The notes under the pieces: model-generated
Databases searched by the model: none
The model's input: the letters and a program-made list of their open reading frames with translations, nothing else
What the model was told of the DNA's origin: nothing
Program-made: the position numbers and the translations under genes
Origin: Entamoeba histolytica HM-1:IMSS
Lineage: Eukaryota > Evosea > Mastigamoebida > Endamoebidae
Reading direction: 5' to 3'
DNA: 23,737 nt
Assembly: GCF_000208925.1 (NCBI RefSeq)
Contig: NW_001915102.1
Location: forward strand, 1-23,737
Shown here: piece after piece, positions 1-10,100 of the stretch
Numbering within the stretch: the first letter of the stretch is position 1
How the letters are laid out: each line of letters begins with the position of its first letter

Positions 1-106
1 TAAAATATTTTTCATTAATAAAATAATATTACTTATTTTACATCATTAAATTAGACACTTTTTATTGAATATTTCTAATTTTTACATTAAAAATACACCA
101 TTTTCA

Positions 107-132
107 TTCTTTTCTTCTTTTATCATCTCTTT
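107..132 (+). repeat. T-rich direct repeat, copy A
   Basis: This 26-nt segment is identical to 937-962. The similarity continues more loosely downstream: both blocks contain TTATTCTTTTATAT and both end in TTTTTTTCGTTG. The distance to that end motif is roughly 110 nt here and about 165 nt in copy B, so copy B carries extra internal T/C-rich sequence. Confidence 0.6.
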
Positions 133-936
133 GTGATTTATTATTTTTATATTCTTCTTCGACTTTCTTTTTATTCTTTTATATATTTATATTCCTTTTC
201 TATTATTTCTTTTTTTCGTTGTTGTTTATTTTTGTTTCTTGTATTATTTATCAATATTGTTTTCATTTATTCATTATTTTTATTTCTTTTTTATTAATTC
301 TTGAGTATTGTATATTTATTTAATATTTCATTTGTGTATTATCAAAATATATGTTTTATTGAATTTATGTTGAACAAAATATTGAATAAATCAATATTTT
401 CATTCTTAATTATTCATTCTTTATTATTAAATGTTGTGTATATTTATTATATTAAATGAATATGATGAATGAATATCAATATTATTGTTTATTTGATTTT
501 AAAAAATAATAAATGAATATGAAATAATATAATGAAATAATGAAGACAATGAAATGATAATGAAATAGAATAATCTAATATTGAGCAAATCAAATAAAGA
601 ATATATTGAATATATCATTATTGTTACATTATTATTTATTATTTCAATTATTAAATATTAATAAATTATTATTCATGAATATTTAATTGATATTTTATAA
701 TTTCATTTTCATTTTATTTAATAAATGAAATATAAATAATAAATGAATGAATAATAATTTAATATATGAAATAATAAAAAGAAAAGATAAATAATAAAGA
801 AATATGATGTATTTAATACATAATATAAATTATTATCAAATATAATAATAATATCAAATGATGAATTATTTTTATTTCAAAATATTTTGCATCAATAAAA
901 TATGTTGCTAAATATTTTGCATCTTTTATTTCTTCT

Positions 937-962
937 TTCTTTTCTTCTTTTATCATCTCTTT
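937..962 (+). repeat. T-rich direct repeat, copy B
   Basis: Identical over 26 nt to 107-132. This copy lies immediately upstream of the point where recognisable LINE coding sequence begins (about 1108). It may therefore mark an old insertion target or a duplicated T-rich block rather than part of the element. Confidence 0.6.
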
Positions 963-1107
963 TGTTTTATTACACTTTATCTTCTTTATTTTTATCTTCT
1001 CTCATTTCTACTTTTATTCTTTCATCTTCTTCTACTTCTTACTTTATTTTTATTCTTTTATATCTTTCTTTCTCTTCTTTTTCAATTATTTGCTTTTTTT
1101 CGTTGCC

Positions 1108-2711
1108 GAAATAGTGCATAAAAATATAATAGAAACAATAGAAGCAATAGGAATGGAAGTTAATGTAAATAAAAGTGGAGTAATGAAGAAAAGAAATATA
1201 GAAATACCAGATAATATGAAAGACATTCCAATAATAGACTCAGAACATCCATATAAGTATTTAGGTGTATATCAATTCACAAGAAATGATGATTTGGGAT
1301 GTATTGAAAGAATAAGTAAAAGTGTAGAAGAAGGAATAAAAGAAATCAATAAATGGAATGACAGTAGTATGAATTATATTAACTGAATTAATACAGAAAT
1401 AATTCCTAAGTTCACATATAGTGCATCTGTAGTTAAATAACCAATTATGAAGCTGATAGAAATAGATAAAATGATAAGGAGAGAAATGAAAGAAGGAAAG
1501 ATTATTGGAGCATGAATGTGTAGTAGCAGATTATAAGTAAACAGAAATAAAATGGGAGATGGAATGAAAAACATTAGAGATGAATATGCAATTGAATTAA
1601 TAAGAACTATTTTGTATTACACATAGAAAAGAGGAAATAGAATAGGAGACATGATAGTAATAAATGAAAAGAAGAATGGAATGTGGAATAGATTGTATAA
1701 AGCATGTGGAAAAAGAATAAACAAAGAAGAATTTAGAAAAATAGTAACAGAAGAAAGAAGAAAATGGGATAAAAACAGAATAATTAAGTATGTGAGAGAA
1801 AAGTTTCAAGAAGAATATATCAATAAAAGGAGAAACAAGAAAGTAAGTAGTGAAATATTGAAAGGATTTGAAGATAAAACGATGGAACAGAAGAAAACAA
1901 TTAAAGTATGGAAAGTAATTAATGTTATAAGAAAAGCATATATACAAATAAAGAAGATGGAAGAGAAAGCAAGAAATGAAGGAGTAAGGAAAGCATTAAT
2001 GAAACATGATATGAGATATGCAATATGTCCAATATGTAATAAAATAGCAACAATAGATCATATTCTTTTAAATTGTATAATCACTAAGAAAACACAAATG
2101 AATAAACATGATAGAATAGGAGAATACATATTGAGGAGTTTAAAGATTAAATACCAATTATATGAAAACAAAGAAAAGATGAAGAAGAGAGAAGAAGAAA
2201 ATACAAAAAATTAATAATAAGGAAAGAAGAATTAGGAAAGAATGAAAGAAGAATAGAGAAAGATAAAATACTTATAGTTTAGAATCAAGAAATAGTAAAC
2301 AGAAGTGAAGGAAAATTCCATAAAAGAATAGATATTTATGTCAGAGACTTAAATAAGAAAGAAGCAATGATTATAGATATGAGAATAGTAAGAGATAAAA
2401 ACATAAATAAAGCATTTACAGATAAGATTAATATGTATTCAAAACTACACGAACATATAAGAAAGATAGAAAGATTAGTGAGAGTAATAGTTATACCAGT
2501 AGTAATAACAGTGAGTTGATTAATAAACAAAGAAACAGTTAGATTACTAAATGCCGAAGGGATAGAAATACCAAGGGAAATAATGACAAGAGAGAATGTA
2601 ATATCAAATATGAAAGATATTATGAGATACTGTGGAGATCATTCTGGAGAATACAACAATGTAAAAGTACCAGAAGAAGAAGACTCTCGGGAGAGTGAAG
2701 GAAGGGAATAA
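1108..2711 (+). mobile_element. 5'-truncated, degenerate EhLINE-type retrotransposon (copy 1)
   Basis: Only the last third of ORF2 remains: the end of the reverse transcriptase, a Cys/His finger and the endonuclease. The conceptual protein aligns region by region with the longer LINE at 5597-10374. Shared landmarks are PYKYLGVY versus LYKYLGIW, NTEIIPKFTYSASVV versus NTEVIPIFRYSASVV, the CCHC finger, and a terminal YCGDH motif (about 2630). Many in-frame stops and frame changes show it is dead. The sharp 5' end inside the RT domain is typical of incomplete target-primed reverse transcription. No target-site duplication could be recognised. The coding part ends with TAA at 2709-2711, and the true 3' end is probably a little further. 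Confidence 0.85.
1108..2711 (+). pseudogene. LINE ORF2 fragment: RT end, zinc finger, restriction-like endonuclease
   Basis: The conceptual reading starts in the RT thumb region (IIETIEAIGMEVNVNKSG), runs through the part corresponding to the LINE motif RLYVPRxxGG (here broken by a stop at the Tyr), and reaches a CCHC finger at 2026-2076 (C-x2-C-x7-H-x4-C). The endonuclease follows. The family motif PD-x(12-14)-D appears as RIDIYV with the second Asp 14 residues later (2331-2378), so the Pro is replaced by Ile while both Asp remain. In-frame stops occur near 1384, 1438, 1513, 1534, 1624 and 2518. The longest uninterrupted piece is 187 codons (1651-2214). It belongs to the same broad family as copy 2 but is clearly diverged, so it may be a different EhLINE subfamily. 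Confidence 0.8.
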
Positions 2712-3499
2712 ATTCTCACCTGAACAATAAGTTGAAAGTTATTAAAACTTAATTTAATTTATTATTATTTATTATTTTATTTTCTCTTGTTTTTTCAATA
2801 TTTCTTCAATAATACTCTCTATTTGTTTCTTCTCTATACTCTTTTTTATTTCTTTTTATTTGTATTATTATTCGTTTATGTAACTTATTCATTTAATTGT
2901 TGAATATTTATTAATATCTAGTAAGTATTTGTTTCTATTTTAAATCATATTTTATTAACAAACGTTCCTTTCTTAATTTTATATGAATTTTCAAGGATTA
3001 TTTATTTGATTATTGATGTAATTCATAAATATATTTCATTTTGATATAACTGAATGAGATAAATATGTTATTCATTGTTTATTTTAATTATATGTCATTC
3101 TTTAATTTTGATATTATATTATAAATTCGTCTATTCTCTCATCTATTTTCTTTATCTCTATTATTTCTTTTTATTCTTGATGTTCTCTATTTTATTTATA
3201 TTACTTATCTCTTTTTCAACTTCAATAAATTCATTCATCTTTTAATTTGGTTATGTCGTTTCATTTGTCTGTAAATTAACTTCTTTATTTCTAATTGTTT
3301 TCTAGAATTAAAATTAAACCATTTAATAATGAATTAAAGTTACCATGAATTAATTATTATTTTAATATTTTATTTAGATAATTTATTTGATAAACAAATT
3401 TTACATTAATTGTTGTTGATTTAATATTTTTTCTATTAACCGTTGTTATTACCATATAATAACTAAAAAAAAAGAATTTTAAGTTTAAAGAACAAATAG
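2712..3499. other. AT-rich spacer between LINE remnant and BET3 gene
   Basis: I see no gene, RNA or clear repeat. The stretch is T-rich in the first half and ends in AAGTTTAAAGAAC at about 3481-3494, directly before the BET3 start. That motif resembles the Entamoeba TATA-like element overlapping a GAAC element. A small perfect inverted repeat, ACTCT/AGAGT with a CGGG loop, lies just upstream at 2683-2696 inside the LINE tail. Confidence 0.5.
3481..3494 (+). promoter_or_regulatory. TATA-like/GAAC motif before BET3
   Basis: AAGTTTAAAG followed directly by AAC resembles the Entamoeba core promoter elements (TATA-like TATTTAAAG, and GAAC). It lies only 6 nt before the ATG at 3500. If it works at the usual distance of about 30 nt, transcription would begin inside the annotated frame and the Met at 3551 would be used. 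That alternative also keeps the conserved Bet3 core. Confidence 0.35.
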
Positions 3500-4075
3500 A
3501 TGATTTCAAAAAGTGAAAAACAAAAGACTGGTGAATTAGTGTGGAATGATATGAAAAAAATTAATTCTGAACTTCTTACAATGACATATGGAGGTATTGT
3601 TCTTCAACTATTAAAAGAAAATGAGTTTGATGGAGAAAAAGTGAATAATGAATTAGACGAGATGGGGTATAATATTGGAACAAGAATAGTTGAAGAATAT
3701 CTTGCTAAAGTAGAAGGTAAAATGTCAACCAAATGTCTTTCATTTAAAGAACATATTGAGTCAATTACTTATGTTGCATTTAAAATGTTTTTAGGTATTA
3801 ATGCAGAATGTTATGAAGTAAATGAAAAACAATGGAAAATTAGTATTCCAAATAATCCATTAAGTGAATGTGTTGAACTTCCAGAAAAATTAAAGAACAA
3901 ATTATGGTATAGTAATATTTATTGTGGCATTATTCGTGGTTCATTAGAAATGTTAAAATATAAAGTTGAATGCAAATTTATTGGAGATATTTTAAGAGGA
4001 AATTCCACTACTGAAATAGAAGTGACATTAATTGATCTTCTTGAGCAAGCGAAATACGTAAATTATAATGAATAA
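3500..4075 (+). CDS. BET3: TRAPP complex subunit BET3/TRAPPC3 homologue
   Basis: This 191-residue protein is a Bet3-family longin-like subunit of the TRAPP tethering complex, which acts as a Rab1/Ypt1 exchange factor and tethers ER-derived vesicles at the early Golgi. It keeps the family's signature segments: NSELLTMTYGGIVLQL near residue 21, the MGYNIGTRIVEEYLA stretch, the AFKMFLGI motif, ENNPL-like NNPLSECVELPE, and the final SNIYCGIIRGSLEMLKYKVECKF helix. The Cys in STKCLSF aligns with the Cys that is palmitoylated in human Bet3. Length matches the usual 180-195 residues. The start is an ATG with a leader about 7 residues longer than in human BET3. An alternative start is the Met at 3551. 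It is convergent with the L7 gene, 135 bp away. No intron is needed. Confidence 0.9.
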   Translation: MISKSEKQKTGELVWNDMKKINSELLTMTYGGIVLQLLKENEFDGEKVNNELDEMGYNIGTRIVEEYLAKVEGKMSTKCLSFKEHIESITYVAFKMFLGINAECYEVNEKQWKISIPNNPLSECVELPEKLKNKLWYSNIYCGIIRGSLEMLKYKVECKFIGDILRGNSTTEIEVTLIDLLEQAKYVNYNE

Positions 4076-4210
4076 TTTATTCTTTAAAATAATTATTATT
4101 ATGGTTAAATTTACTATATTTTATTACCAACCCTGAATACGATAATAATAAATTACTAGTAAAAAAATAGAATGAAAATAGTATTAATCGTCCAACACAA
4201 CCATTTCAAT

Positions 4211-4903
4211 TTAGTTCATTTTAGCAATGAGCTTGTTAATAAGTAATTCACGATTTCCAAATCCTCCTCCAAGAATAAAATGAATCTTCTTATTCTTTTC
4301 AGCAATTTTAGCACCATTTAATTTGAATGGAGCAAGTTTATTATTAACTTCTTTAAAATGTTTTCCAACTGTGTAAATTTCATGAATAAGATCATCAGCA
4401 CAAACAATATCTTTGTCTCCAAGAGCTTTCTTAATCATACAGTTAGAAGTAATTGGCATTCTATTTCCATTGATCTTAAGTGCTCCACGTTTGTAAATGA
4501 GTTTTTGGACAGTTTCTAAAGTTGGATAACCATAAGTAACATATGGATCAACAAGTCTTAACATCTTAATGGTTGAAGCATTGGCTTTAATAAAGACAGC
4601 ATTGTTAATTTGTCTTAATCTAAGAAGTTTAAGAATTTTCTTAATTTTTGGTGAAACTCCATTAATACCTCTAATTCTAATAGCAACAATTAATTTTGGA
4701 TCAGCTTCAGCGTACAAATCACCATTAATTTCTGCATTCTTCTTAGCAAGATAGACAGCTTTCTTAGCAGCTTCAATATCTTTATGATTTTGAATAGTTC
4801 TTTTGATAACTTCTGCTCTGAATGCTTGACATCTAGCTTTACATGGGCAAACAGTTTTTGTACAATTTTCTCTTTGAACGGCTGTGGCGACTTTAGCACT
4901 CAT
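4211..4903 (-). CDS. RPL7: 60S ribosomal protein L7 (uL30)
   Basis: A structural protein of the large ribosomal subunit in the cytosol. The 230-residue sequence matches eukaryotic L7 throughout its second half: VAIRIRGINGVSPK, KLLRLRQINNAVF, the VDPYVTYGYP segment, LIYKRGALKI, DDLIHEIYTVGKHFKE, APFKL and the terminal GNRELLINKLIAKMN. The N-terminal basic extension is shorter and less Lys/Arg-rich than in animals. The frame opens upstream at a TTG, but the first ATG is at 4901-4903 (MSAKVATAVQREN), which is the start I use. It reads in the same direction as the LSM7 gene upstream of it, with 163 bp between. A 9-bp inverted repeat enclosing a GAAC motif lies 18-48 nt upstream of the ATG. Confidence 0.93.
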   Translation of the reverse strand: MSAKVATAVQRENCTKTVCPCKARCQAFRAEVIKRTIQNHKDIEAAKKAVYLAKKNAEINGDLYAEADPKLIVAIRIRGINGVSPKIKKILKLLRLRQINNAVFIKANASTIKMLRLVDPYVTYGYPTLETVQKLIYKRGALKINGNRMPITSNCMIKKALGDKDIVCADDLIHEIYTVGKHFKEVNNKLAPFKLNGAKIAEKNKKIHFILGGGFGNRELLINKLIAKMN

Positions 4904-4920
4904 CTCCAACAATCCCTTAA

Positions 4921-4951
4921 AAACCCAGAAATTTATGAGTTCTCTGGGTTT
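4921..4951 (-). promoter_or_regulatory. Inverted repeat with GAAC element upstream of RPL7
   Basis: AAACCCAGA (4921-4929) and its exact reverse complement TCTGGGTTT (4943-4951) flank a 13-nt spacer. On the coding (minus) strand the spacer begins with GAAC (4939-4942), the third core-promoter element known from Entamoeba. The unit lies 18-48 nt upstream of the ATG, which is the expected place for a core promoter or a short 5' leader. Confidence 0.4.
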
Positions 4952-5066
4952 GATTTTAGAATAGTAAATTTTAATTTACTTAATTATAATTTTTATTATT
5001 TATGTTTCAAAAATTTTTTTATTTCAGAGTCATAAATGAACAATACTTTGTGTTTTCAGATTTAAA

Positions 5067-5433
5067 TTATTCAATTTTAACAATACCTTCTTTTAATGTT
5101 AATTCTAATACAGAACTTCCTTTGCAAAAGACTTCACCTAATTTTCTTGTTGTTTTTAGTGATGTATTTTTATCATTTTCGTTAATGTGTTGGATGGCAT
5201 TAGTTAAAAATAAATTGAAGCGGTCGTCATAGTTTTGTAATATTCCTTCGACTATAATTCATAAGTACTTAAGAAATACATATTTTTATTATTTACACAA
5301 AGTTACCTTGAGTTAAAATGTAAATTAAATAAAGCTTCAAACTTTCTTTTCCATCATTAAATTGGACAATAACCTCTTTTTCAATATATGAACCAAGATC
5401 AGATAAAGTGGTATATCTATTATATTTGGACAT
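5067..5433 (-). CDS. LSM7: U6 snRNA-associated Sm-like protein LSM7 (two exons)
   Basis: Exon 1 is 5343-5433 and exon 2 is 5067-5251, separated by a 91-nt intron with donor GTTTGA and acceptor TATAG. Spliced, they encode 91 residues, and a codon for Ile is formed across the junction. The result is a complete Sm fold. Sm1 reads YIEKEVIVQFNDGKE, then IEGILQNYDDRFNLFLTNAI (the G-x-L-x-x-Y-D-x-x-x-N-L signature), and Sm2 reads LGEVFCKGSSVLEL, close to the LGLVVCRGTSVV of human LSM7. LSM7 is part of the Lsm1-7 ring (mRNA decay) and the Lsm2-8 ring (U6 snRNA). Without splicing the first exon runs into a stop after 47 codons, so the gene is invisible to a single-ORF scan. A LINE is inserted about 143 nt upstream of its ATG. 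Confidence 0.87.
5252..5342 (-). other. Intron of LSM7
   Basis: This 91-nt phase-1 intron has donor GTTTGA, close to the Entamoeba consensus GTTTGT, and acceptor TATAG. It is AT-rich. A competing GTAACT donor further in (about 5305) would insert non-Sm sequence and break the fold, so the upstream donor is preferred. The placement is supported by the seamless Sm1 strand NDGKE-IEGIL across the junction. Confidence 0.8.
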
Positions 5434-5576
5434 TTGTTTTTCTTTGTTAAAATTTTTAGATTTTGTGTTTTTTATTTAATTATTTTTTAGAAATCATTTT
5501 AAGATTAATTTTCATATTCTTTTATTCTTTTGTAATAAATGTGGTTGCTTAAAAGTTGTATTATCTTTTTTATTTT

Positions 5577-5596
5577 ATTATTTTTTAGTCAATTTT
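5577..5596 (+). repeat. Target-site duplication, left copy
   Basis: A 20-nt sequence identical to 10375-10394. It directly precedes the 5' end of the full-length LINE. The next base outward differs between the two copies. The target is T-rich, as is usual for EhLINE insertions. Confidence 0.85.
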
Positions 5597-5610
5597 GAGA
5601 TCCTTTTCCA

Positions 5611-7107
5611 ATGCAGGAAATACAACAAATTTTAATGCTATGGCTATTGTGTAAAACCTTAGAGTCTTGTAAAGAAAAGCAAACAAGACATAGAAATCCA
5701 AGGTCATACAATAAAAAAAGAAATGTCAATAGCAATAAATGGCATAACAATTATAATAATAAAGGTAAACGATACACCAAGGAAAAAGGGTTTAGAAGAC
5801 GAAAGACACAAAGAAAAACAAATAAAAAACAAGGTAAATACAATAATAATAAAGATTATACAAATAACAAATACAAATGGCTAACAATAAATGAGATACA
5901 AGAAAGAATAAAAAGAATAACAAGTGAATGGAAAGAAGGAGAATACGAAGAAATACTTAAAAAATATGAAGGTAAGAAGAAAAAATGGTATGATATCCTC
6001 CAAGAAGTATATTCAATTAAAAAGAAAAAGATAATTGAAAAGACGAAAGAAGAGTTTAAAGAAAAAACAAAAGATTGGGAAGAAAAAGACATTAAGGCTA
6101 TAGAAGCAGAAATTAAAAACAAAAACCCAATTAAAGAAATGAATGATAGATGTAAAATTGCAAGAATAATAAATGAAACAGAAAGTATAATGAAAATACA
6201 AGAAGAAACAAAAAATAAAGAAGAAAAGATAGAAGAAGAAAAAGATAAAGAAGAAATACTTGCACTTAAAAATCAAATTACTGAATTAAAAGAAAAAGTT
6301 AAAGAATTCAGCATGGAAAAAATGGAAGAAGAACAAGCGATTTCAGAAGAAATGATGAAAAAAGCAAAAGAAATAGTTAAAAAAGAATTTGAAGAAGAAA
6401 TTACAGAAATGAAAACACAAAATAGAAAGATTCAAACGAATTATGAAGAAATGAAGAAAGAAAATGAAAAATTAGAAGAAGAAAACTTAAAATTACAAGG
6501 AAAAATAAATGAGATAGAAGGAAAGAAAATCACAGAAGTAAATAATAAAGAAGAAAAAATCCGAAGTATCCAAGCTAATAAAAAGAAGATTGAAAAAGAA
6601 AATGAAGAAATGAAAGAAGAAATTGAAAAGTTGAAAAAGAGAAACAAAACGCTAGAACAAAATGCAAACACACTAGAAAAGAAAATTGAAATGATAGAGG
6701 AAAATACTAAAGAATTAAAGAAAGAAATAAGAGATAAAGAAAAACAAATCTCTGAATAACAAGAAATTGCAATTAAAAACCAAGAAATTGTAGAAATAAC
6801 ACGAGAAGAATTAGACAACACACAAAAAGAAAATGAGACACAAAAACAAATAATATCAAAACAACAAGATGATATTCAAAATTTTATCTCACAGAAGGAA
6901 TTAGAGAAGAAGAAAACGATGACACTTGTGATAAATACACAACCAGTAATGAGGAAAACATCATCAGGAACAATGGAGATGAACGAAACTACTCCTATGA
7001 AAAAGACAGTAGTGGAAATCGAAGAGGAAAGCAAAGCAATGATTGTCAAAAAACAGGAGATGATAATCAGACAAGAAATACAACAAAACAAAGAAATAGA
7101 ATTTTAA
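5611..7107 (+). pseudogene. LINE ORF1: basic N-terminus and long coiled coil, one in-frame stop
   Basis: The frame runs 499 codons from the ATG at 5611 to TAA at 7105-7107 and is broken only by TAA at 6757-6759. The reading continues in the same frame on both sides (SE, stop, QEIAIKNQEIVEI). Residues 20-100 are strongly basic with many Asn, suited to nucleic-acid binding. Residues about 200-430 form an almost uninterrupted Lys/Glu-rich coiled coil. EhLINE ORF1 proteins are RNA-binding proteins of about this length thought to package element RNA. Because a single substitution separates it from an open frame, ORF1 has decayed far less than ORF2. A truncated 382-residue product could still be made if transcribed. 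Confidence 0.8.
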
Positions 7108-10100
7108 TTGAAGTATTGTATTGTTTTGCAATTAATTGATTAAATAAGAAATTATATAAGAAAATAAGAAATGAACAAATAGAAAGCATTATAAAAGCAA
7201 TAAATATCAATGTCAATAATGAAAATGAATATATTAAATATATTAAAATATCACATAAAATAAAAGAAAATACTAAACAATACATTAAAGTGAAAATAAA
7301 TGATATAATAGAAGAGTAGAGTTTAATTCAATAATAAAAACATCATATTAAAGAATAACTCTACAGAAATTGATGAAGAATATCTTAACACTCTCATCAA
7401 TAAAATAAAAGAAATGAAAGTAGAAAAATGTACAAACATTAATTACTACTGGAAAAGAAAAGAAACTGACCGATTAATAATGGAAATTAATAATAGATGG
7501 ATATGGTCAGGAAGCAGAATGCAGGATCTGCAAGATGATATGAATATTTCAATGACTATTCACCTCTATCTCCAAAATAAAATAATAAGAGATAAATTTG
7601 ATGAAATTAAAGAAATCCTAAAGAAAATAAATAGACTAGAAGATTTGGTCAAGGGAAGGAAATGGTACAGAATAAAGTGCATCATGAAATTAAAAGAAAA
7701 TGATGAAGAAGGAATAAAAGTCAAAGCACTAGAAAGAATAAAATACCTAAAATATATGATGAGAATGATCAAAGAAAGAATTAAATTTAATAAAGATGAA
7801 ATAATCAGAATCAATACAAATAAAATCATGTTTGATTCTAACAAGAAAATTAGAATAAAGAAGAAAGACCCAAAAAACGAAATATACCCAAATAACGATA
7901 TTACTTTAGAATATTGGAAATCGTTATATGAAACACATGTGATATTAAATAAAAATAATTGGAAAATAAAACAAATCATCTCGTGGAATGATAGCTACAG
8001 AAATTATGATAGTGTCATTATAACAATAAATGAATTAAATTTAAGTATAATGAGAATAAATAACTGGAAAGCACCAGGAATAGACACTATATATGGTATT
8101 ATTTGAAAAGAATGTTATCATCAAGAGAAATCATTCTTAGTATCTTCAATGAATGGTTGAACTTCATTCAAAACATCCCATTAGACATGGTAAGTGGAAG
8201 AACTTTATTAATCCACAAAGTGATAGGAACGACGTCACTAATTATCGTCTTATCAGTTGTACAAATGTAATTATGAAAGTATTTACCTCCATATTAAAAG
8301 AAAAGATTCACAGAAGACTTAACATGAATTGTGAATCATTTAAAATCAGTAGTAATCAACTGGGATGTAAGTTACAATCTTTAGCTGCTAAAGAATGAAT
8401 AATTAATAGTTATATGTTAAAGCAGCAGAAAGAAGAGAAATACCCAAAATATGTGGAGTCATATTATGACATTAAAAAAGCATATGACACAGTAAACCAC
8501 GAATGGGTAATTGAATCATTAAAGTATTTTAATTATGATGGAGTCATCATTGACATTATTGAAAGTATGATGACTAGATGGAAGATATTCATCGGTTATA
8601 AATTTAATGAATATCTATGATGTATTAAATTAAATAGAGGAATTTTACAAATGATTCATTATCAAATCTACTCTATTCATCATTCAGATGAATGTAATTT
8701 CTCAAATCATCGAAGAGAAATTCCCAAAAGCAAATCACACATTATATATGGATTAAATGAGAATAATGACAGAAAGTAATGAAGAAATAGGAATAATCCA
8801 CAATGAAATTAAAGAAATAATAAGTGGAATAGGGATGGAAATGAATGAGAATAAATCATGAATGGTATTAAAAAACATTAAAGAAATACCAAATGGAATG
8901 CAAAACATCCCCGTAGTTGAATTTGATGACTTGTATAAATATTTAGGAATATGGCAGTCCGATGAAATTGATGACACCTTCAATTGTAAAACCATCAAAG
9001 AAAAAATGATGAAAAAGATGGAAGAAATAAACACTGATGAATGTAGTAATAGAAGATATATTACTAGAATAAACACTGAAGTAATCCCTATCTTCAGATA
9101 TTCAGCATCAGTTGTAAATTGGAAAGTCACTGACCTAGACAAAATGGATTTGGAGATAAGAAAATACTTAAGAAAGGCAAAATACATTGGTGAAACTCCA
9201 AAGATAGGTTATATGTCCCTCTAGAAGAAATGGGTGAATGATTAATAAATATAAGTGACGAATATGTTAATGAATTAATTAGAACAGTGATGTACTACTG
9301 TACCAGAGAAAGTGAAATAGGAAATAACATATTAGATAGATGGTACAGTAAGAAGGGAATATGGAATAGAATTAAAAAAGCCCTAGGTCATAAAATCCCA
9401 GAAACAAAAATAGAAGAAATAATAAATGAAGGGATTGAAAATAAAAAAGAAAAAGAAGTAGTAGTAGAAATAAAAAATTATTGACAAATACATCAAAAAA
9501 TGGAAGTGTCATCAAATTAGTAGACACTTCAGAAGATGGTTCGAGTCAAAAGGAGTAGATAAAACTACTACAGTGAAAGCATGGAAGTCCATCAATATTA
9601 AAAAAAATGCATTTCTTCAATTAACTAAAATGCAAGATGGTGCAATATTTTGTGGGTATAAGAAAGCAAAAATAATGAAAAATGAAAGATTGAAATACTG
9701 CACACTTTGTAAAGACAAGATAGCAACAGTAGAGCACATTCTACTATCTTGTATTTATCATAATAAATCACAAATGGAAAAACATGACAATATTGGCATT
9801 ATCATATTGATTAATAAGAAAATATACATTCAATATTCAATATAAAAACTCCATATGAAACAATGTTCAAATATAAAGACATCACAATGATATGGAACAA
9901 ATAAATAATGCCTAAAAGTGAATGACAATATCACAAAAGACCAGACATATATGTATTAGATAAAAAGAACAAAACTGGTCTAATATTTGATATGACTATT
10001 GTGGCTGATCACAATATTAATGGAGCCTATTGGAAAAAAAGAAATATGTATAAGGAATTAAAGAATAGGCTAATGAAAATAGAGAAAATAAAAGATGTCA

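Larger units (their letters stand above)
1..1107. other. AT-rich non-coding region with T-rich repeats
   Basis: No supportable gene. The stretch is almost pure A and T. T/C-rich blocks at about 101-230 and 931-1107 share an identical 26-nt segment (107-132 and 937-962) and both end in a run of T followed by CGTTG. A 14-nt direct repeat sits at 880-893 and 910-923. Open frames here consist of Leu/Phe/Ser-rich low-complexity sequence from T-rich DNA and are not credible proteins. The second T-rich block runs directly into the LINE remnant. Confidence 0.7.

Noticed and set aside
902..1114. 70-codon hydrophobic open frame before the LINE remnant
   Set aside because: Low-complexity Leu/Ser/Phe sequence from T/C-rich repeat DNA that lies in a duplicated non-coding block.
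2683..2696. ACTCTC/GAGAGT inverted repeat as a LINE terminal hairpin
   Set aside because: It is only 5-6 bp, lies inside the coding tail, and has no counterpart at the same place in copy 2.
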